A stretch of DNA of 64,000 nucleotides, taken from assembly GCA_008508345.1 (NCBI GenBank), contig QNGE01001253.1, positions 25,704 to 89,703 of the forward strand, in the 5' to 3' direction. How positions within the stretch are numbered: the first letter of the stretch is position 1; each line of letters starts with the position of its first letter. The DNA comes from Paragonimus westermani (Eukaryota; Platyhelminthes; Trematoda; Plagiorchiida; Troglotrematidae). The position numbers and the translations under genes were made by a program. Positions 59,201 through 64,000 of this stretch are shown one piece after another. The notes below the pieces were generated by a model, which made no database searches, was not told where the DNA came from, and saw nothing but the letters and a program-made list of their open reading frames with translations.

Positions 59201-59993
59201 CCTTTAGGGTCCGCTTTGTCTCCGGATCTACACAGCATGCTTATCTTAGTATCAATGCTACTACCAGATGACACAAGCCTGCATTCTTCTAGATTTGTTT
59301 GAACTGGGTCATGTGAACTTCCTGAGTGGACACCTGATCCTTTGCTTGCTTCTGCTGGCACGTTACCAGCGTGCAGCCTACAGTCTTACTGTGCAGTCGT
59401 TGTTATTGCCTACAATTTCTACCGCACACTTGCCTTTCTTGCTACAATACGTTGTCACAAATTGACTGCACTTGAATTCCTCATTCCGGATACAACAATA
59501 TGCACCCAGTTAAACAGCTTTGACGTGTCACCGACTCCTATAGACTTGTGTAGACAAGATCCAGCTCGTGTTACACTGCGAACCAATAGTCTCGTTTCAA
59601 TTTAAGGATTTTCGCGTCGTAATTTATCCCGTTGTGATCGTCTTTGTTGTTGGTCATCCTTTTTTAGGTATGCAGCTGTCGCCTTCCCACTCATGATTAG
59701 CTAATTGGTAAAGGTCCTATTGTCTGATTTCAGTGCAATCTCTACACTGAAGTATACAAACTGGCCGGTTGGGGTGTCATAACGTCTACTCAATTATTGT
59801 CACTACTGTTTGAAAACAGATAAACCTGTTAAACACAACAACCAATTTGCACACCGATTAGTTGTGGTCGCCGTACACGATTCATTTAGTCAGCCCACAA
59901 TGCAAAGCACATACAGAACCAGTTGTAAGATATCCACACCAAATTTCGTACGAATGAAATTGAATAGTTTGGACGTCGTGTTTAACTTGTTAT
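56211..59993. other. Tract without a recognised gene
   Basis: Frames of 60-107 codons without domains. At 57394-57413 the text tctgacgatgaaacgtcgaaatc forms a small GACG/CGTC hairpin. Otherwise nothing was seen. Confidence 0.4.
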
Positions 59994-60101
59994 TGATAAA
60001 CAGATTGGGAATAACACAACGTTACGAGCAAGTTGTAATACTCTATGTTTCAACCACCTCGGGTGGCTCGTAACGTTGTGTTATTCCCAATCTGTTTATC
60101 A
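59994..60101. repeat. Perfect 36-bp inverted repeat with a 36-base spacer
   Basis: Left arm 59994-60029 (tgataaacagattgggaata then acacaacgttacgagc) is the exact reverse complement of 60066-60101. The spacer 60030-60065 is also 36 bases, and its end (ccacctcgggtgg, running into the right arm) makes a smaller hairpin. It is about 0.6 kb from the 3' side of the Penelope-like element on the - strand. It could be an element terminus, a foldback or a cloning/assembly hairpin. Confidence 0.9.
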
Positions 60102-60716
60102 CATACAGAATCTTTGCGCTCAAATTACACGTGCCTGTTTGTTTTTGGGAGTCCCTTGTGATCCCAGACTTACCCAGAAGTTAATTTACTTTCTTTGGAG
60201 CCTCCTGAACGTCTGAGTGAACAACAATGGGGGAGTTTGGTTCTTGTATTTTTATGTTACTGAATTCACTCTCTTGATGTCTCATTTTACCTCATTTACA
60301 CTAACGCACAATTTTTATTTATTACTGCTATTGGGGATTTTTAAATTTTGGTAACTGAAAATCCTCTCTTCGAAGCGTATAAAATGTTTGCTTGCTTCAG
60401 TCTATATCCATTAAACTGTTTTAGCTAAGAATGGAGCATAAAACAGAATAACGGTGATTACTTATTGAAGATTGAAATTATGACCCGGAAAAATAAGTGA
60501 AGTTTGAAACAGTTTGTTCCCTTGATTAACTTGAGTAAAGCAATGAGAAGACGCAATTCATGTGATTTTCTTCGGAGTAACATTTCGTACATTCCGATCA
60601 CACATGGACATGTAACTAATTTTAAACGAGTCAAGATTCCATAAAACGGAAGTCATGGCTTGAGGGATTAAACAGATAGACACCAAAAATGGAAATCAAA
60701 CTTGTGGGCGTGCCGA
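60102..60716. other. 3' flank of the Penelope-like element
   Basis: AT-rich, no coding text. At 60372-60398 a GAAGC/GCTTC hairpin is present. The terminal repeats expected of Penelope-like elements were not identified. Confidence 0.4.
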
Positions 60717-61599
60717 CTACCTGGGTAGCCGCAATGCAAACAAATTGTTTTTGAACACACAGTGGGGGGGATTGTGACGTTTAATGGCCAAAGCCTCAGC
60801 AAACTGGAGTATGCGTTTCCGGTTGCTCCAAAAGATCACCGAGAACACGTCAGAAACTTTGACTGTGTGTTCCGTTTGTATTATGTGTCTTGCAACGGAA
60901 GATGCGGGGTACCGTCCATCGGCATCCGTACAGGCTCCGGGCGTTTCTAATTGCGTCTGCAGCCGTTTGGGTACATGCTCTTTGATACGAACAGCTAGTT
61001 GTTGGTTTGTCCTCCCTAAGTAGCTCATACTGCAACTACATGAGTATTTGTATAAACAATGAGATGTGACAAACGTACACTGTTTGTTCATAACTCGGGG
61101 GGACTGGTAGAGTTATCGTTCGTTGTATTACACACAGCTTTACAGCGTTATAAGTCCTGGATACAGCCGCTGTTAGGCACTTCCTCGTCATTGTCGACCA
61201 GCTGTTCCATAGAAACGGGAGTTCTAAATACCCCGTCCTTTTCGGTACCGTCGTCAGTTCTACAGTTGGGATGACGGCTTTACTGTACTTTTTAATAAAT
61301 CGCAGGGTTTACCCGTTGACCTGCAGAGTGTCTGTCAGTAAACCTAACTCCAGCTGTAGGTTTTCTTCAGCGCAACTCCTTTGTGCTCTATGGAGAAGCT
61401 TCCTGACTAGACTTCTCTTATGCTGCACCGGACAGAAGCTTTCGAAATGCATGTACTGTCCAGTCCAGGTAGGTTTCCTGTAGACGGATCTCCCTACTGT
61501 GCCATTTGGTCTTCGAGTGACTGGAATGTCCAGGTACGGAAGGCATTCATTCGCTTCGTTCTCTCTCGTCAGTTTTAAATTCGGGTGAGACTGGTTCAA
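60717..61599 (-). pseudogene. Penelope-like RT thumb and GIY-YIG endonuclease
   Basis: 61599-61309 reads HPNLKLTRENEANECLPYLD, then RSVYRKPTWTGQYMHFESF, the conserved block after YVDD (usual LPFLD..V, then S.YRK.T.TG.Y..F.S). After a broken linker, 61091-60717 gives SHCLYKYSCSCSMSYLGRTN and QQLAVRIKEHVPKRL, the GIY-YIG core in its Penelope form (VY...C..C...YIG.T...L..R..EH), then SSVARHIIQTEHTVKVSDVF and FAEALAIKRHNP, which carries the catalytic Glu block. Stop at about 60717. Confidence 0.88.
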
Positions 61600-62774
61600 C
61601 TTCGAGAATAACGTATTTGATCACTCGAGCTCTCAAAGGTGGCTAGAATATCATCTACGTATCGTCTGTACAACACTGGCTTCGACGGACTTTCGTATAG
61701 TGAGGATTCAACTTTGGCCATGAAGAAATCCGCTGGAAGTGGACCCAACGGACTGCCCATTCCAACCCCGTTTACTTGCCGGAAACTATACGTTTGAAAG
61801 TTGAACCTTACTTTATGTGTGTAGGAAAGTAATAGAGACTTCAGATTCATCACCGGGATAGGAAACGGAGCAAATGCTATTAGCTGTTTCATGAAGCCGA
61901 ATGTTAGTAAACGGGGATGTCGCGTCAATTGAACACATCAGTTTATCCCCGACATTTAAACCATCTATGCAATTAACAAGTTCGAAACTGTCCTTCAGAC
62001 TGTACTTACTGAACTGTTTTCTGACTGGTTCCAGCAAATCAGCTAGCCAACGGGCTAATTTATGCTGCGGTGCGTTACACATGGACATAATAAGTCGAAG
62101 TGGGACATTGGGTTTGTGGGTTTTGGGCAGTCCGTACATATGCGGTGTGCGTGTGCCGATTGGCTTCATCAGCCTGCATTAATCGACAGACATGACGCCA
62201 ACCTGCGGCAGATTTCCTTTTCCACTTCTTGGACGTTATCAGGATTATCATCCGGGAGAAACTTCTGAGTGTCATTAAGAATTTCAAACATTTTGTTCAC
62301 GTACTCCGCTTTATCCATCAACACAACCCCTGAGCCTTTTTCTAGACTTAATACCATCAAGTTCTCATTTTGTCTCATTTCTCTTAGGCTTTGGAAGTGT
62401 GCCAGTGTTAGTAATTTATAACGCTTTTGTTTGTAATTTTGATGTTGGTAGGCGACATCCACTAGTTTTGCTTTCAACCAATTTTGATTCTTCTCAGACG
62501 TTGGCGAATGTTGCTGAAGTTGATCGTAGGGATTTTCAAACTGGGCAGGTAACCCGAGTTCTTCAATTTTCTCTAGTGGCATAGCAAACTTTAATGCTGA
62601 AGAGAGAACTTCCATTTGAGTGCGCGAAAGCGTTTCCGATAACAGACTGGTTACACACCTACCTAAGTCTTCAGCAATTGATGACGTAAGTGAAGACCAA
62701 GTGACAAAAACGAAAACTAGACTACACCCTCGAAAATGTGAAAAATGACCCAGCAAGACGAATGTGCTCAACAA
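61596..62774 (-). pseudogene. Penelope-like reverse transcriptase
   Basis: The N-terminal frame includes KFAMPLEKIEELGLPAQFE and LMVLSLEKGSGVVLMDKAEY (usual DKG.GVV.MD..DY). Next come HMYGLPKTHKPNVPLRLIMS, LARWLADLLEPV, FSKYSLKDSFELVN, MCSIDATSPFTNI (motif A, usual SFDVTSLFTNIP), FRQVNGVGMGSPLGPLPADF (motif B, usual DGVAMGSPLGP..A) and VLYRRYVDDILATFE (motif C, YVDD at 61650-61661). The catalytic aspartates are kept. The joins between frames at about 62169, 61870 and 61600 are frameshifts, so the protein is not made from this copy as written. Confidence 0.9.
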
Positions 62775-64000
62775 AATTCCAAGTAAGCCAAGGACGATTC
62801 ATGGCAGGCAGCTAATTTTTGCACTACATATGGATCTCGTAATCTATAACATGGATGTCAGTTGATGAGAGTCTCATGTTTCATTGGTATTTGTTAGGCC
62901 CGTGCCATTCGACTGACGGACTCCAGCCTCCCTCAGTGCGACTGCACGTTCGAACATGTTTCTAAAGTGCTCTTTCTGTGCAGGAATATCGAGATGTTTA
63001 TCCTAAAGGTCCACTGGAAAGTAAACATTCAACTCCTTCTCCTTTCAGCAATAGTTTGAAGTTCGTTACTGACAGGAGCTTCCCTGTTGTCGGGCAACTC
63101 CCCATTGGCGCGAACAATGCTGTCCAAGTTCATGAACTCTTCTAGGACTTAACAGTTTACCCCCGAACATTTTTAGTGAATGAGGCATCCCTATCCCTTT
63201 CGTCCATGATTTCAGCATGAACGGGTAATTTTGAACATCTAACACGCTGGTTACCTGTTGAACGTTTGGATGCATTCAAGGGCTCCGTGTCCTAGTTGTT
63301 TAACCCTTTAGCGAGAAATTTTGTTCACGGACTATTATCGGTGAAAAGTTCAAGATGATATACGCTGCCAGTCAATTTTAGGACCTGATAACTTCGTGCT
63401 AGGATGTCTGTGGTCTCCCAGTGGTCTTCAACAACAGGGCTTGAAGTCCGTGTAATCTCATTTCTTCGGATAGCAAGTTGTGTTAATGGTAAACAACGCG
63501 ACTTTCTGTTCACTGTAGCGCATTGTGTCAGTTAAACTAATTGGAGACATCCCGGGACTAATCTACATACACGGGCCTGTGTGTACCTGTTAACGTTGAT
63601 GGACTTGATATATTGGGGCGATGGATTAAGTGAACAAATGTTCGCTAAGCCTGACGTTTAGATTGCAAACGTTAGTGCACCAGTCAATGTATAAACTATA
63701 CTGCCACCTCCCGACGTATACTGCTACCTTGACGAGGTGGTCGGGCTTGTGTACTGTTTTTATCCGGCGGGCTTTGCTCACTAGGACTCCTGTCCTTCCA
63801 GGTGCAACCTTGTCATACAGTCCAAAGGGGAGCAGTCAAACAAAAAGCAGTTACACTCATAGAATTTTATGTCGCACTACTGACCGCGCAGGAGTGCTTA
63901 GGTAGTGAGGCACGATCCTATGGACATACAGCAGAACTATTTTTATAGTTGCGGCACTGCTGTCTTCCGTATCAGGAAGAAGGGGGTTAGAAAAGGTACC
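62775..64000. other. 5' flank of the Penelope-like element and window end
   Basis: No gene recognised. Near 63650-63690 the text gacgtttagattgcaaacgttagtg is partly self-complementary. The Penelope 5' end and its pLTR, if present, should lie in this stretch, but I could not mark them. Confidence 0.4.

Larger units (their letters stand above)
60717..62774 (-). mobile_element. Penelope-like element with GIY-YIG endonuclease
   Basis: On the - strand the frames 62774-62169, 62169-61813, 61928-61596, 61599-61309 and 61091-60717 carry, in order, an N-terminal domain, the reverse transcriptase fingers, palm and thumb, and a C-terminal GIY-YIG endonuclease. That order is diagnostic of Penelope-like elements, a retroelement class separate from LINEs and LTR elements. 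It is close to full coding length, with only four or so frame changes, so it is the best-preserved element in the window. Terminal pLTR repeats were not found. Confidence 0.9.

Noticed and set aside
1..64000. A bacterial or phage system, CRISPR array or integrative element
   Set aside because: No tandem spacers, operon-like gene packing or prokaryotic gene families occur. Introns and eukaryotic retroelements dominate.

Overview
This window is a repeat-rich piece of a eukaryotic nuclear genome, most likely from a flatworm. The base composition is only mildly AT-rich. One intron-containing host gene sits among many decayed retroelements: CR1-like and RTE-like LINEs, BEL/Pao and Gypsy LTR elements, a Penelope-like element with a GIY-YIG endonuclease, and tRNA-derived SINEs. 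This mixture and the look of the decayed polymerases point to a platyhelminth (trematode or cestode). That assignment is inference, not proven here. No prokaryotic gene, CRISPR array, rRNA or intact tRNA gene was seen.

Host gene. Four coding exons on the + strand (25398-25593, 29664-29885, 30522-30578, 34368-34516) join in phase into a 207-residue A20/AN1 zinc-finger protein of the ZFAND5/ZFAND6 family. All zinc ligands of both fingers are present. The exons are not visible as one open frame. The ATG lies about 320 bp downstream of the end of a CR1 element, and the introns hold transposon debris.

Layout. 0.5-9.1 kb: a Gypsy fragment on + is interrupted by a BEL/Pao element on -, followed by a 2081-bp inverted copy (2110-4190 and 6647-8727) bounded on each side by a single N, probably an assembly join. 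9-17 kb: a Gypsy element on - appears to be split by a CR1 on +, and a second BEL LTR follows. 17-25 kb: CR1 pieces, a SINE cluster and a longer CR1. 25.4-34.5 kb: the zinc-finger gene. 34.5-39.5 kb: no recognised gene. 39.5-41.6 kb: two convergent RTE fragments around a 688-bp gap. 42-50 kb: SINEs, RTE relics and unnamed dispersed repeats. 50-60 kb: mostly featureless except for a solo LTR with a 4-bp target duplication. 60-62.8 kb: a perfect 36-bp inverted repeat and a near-complete but frameshifted Penelope-like element.

Nearly every open frame over 60 codons outside the zinc-finger gene is either a retroelement fragment or chance. The retroelement frames are broken, so they are entered as pseudogenes or mobile elements. 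Similarity calls come from reading motifs by eye. No database search was run.
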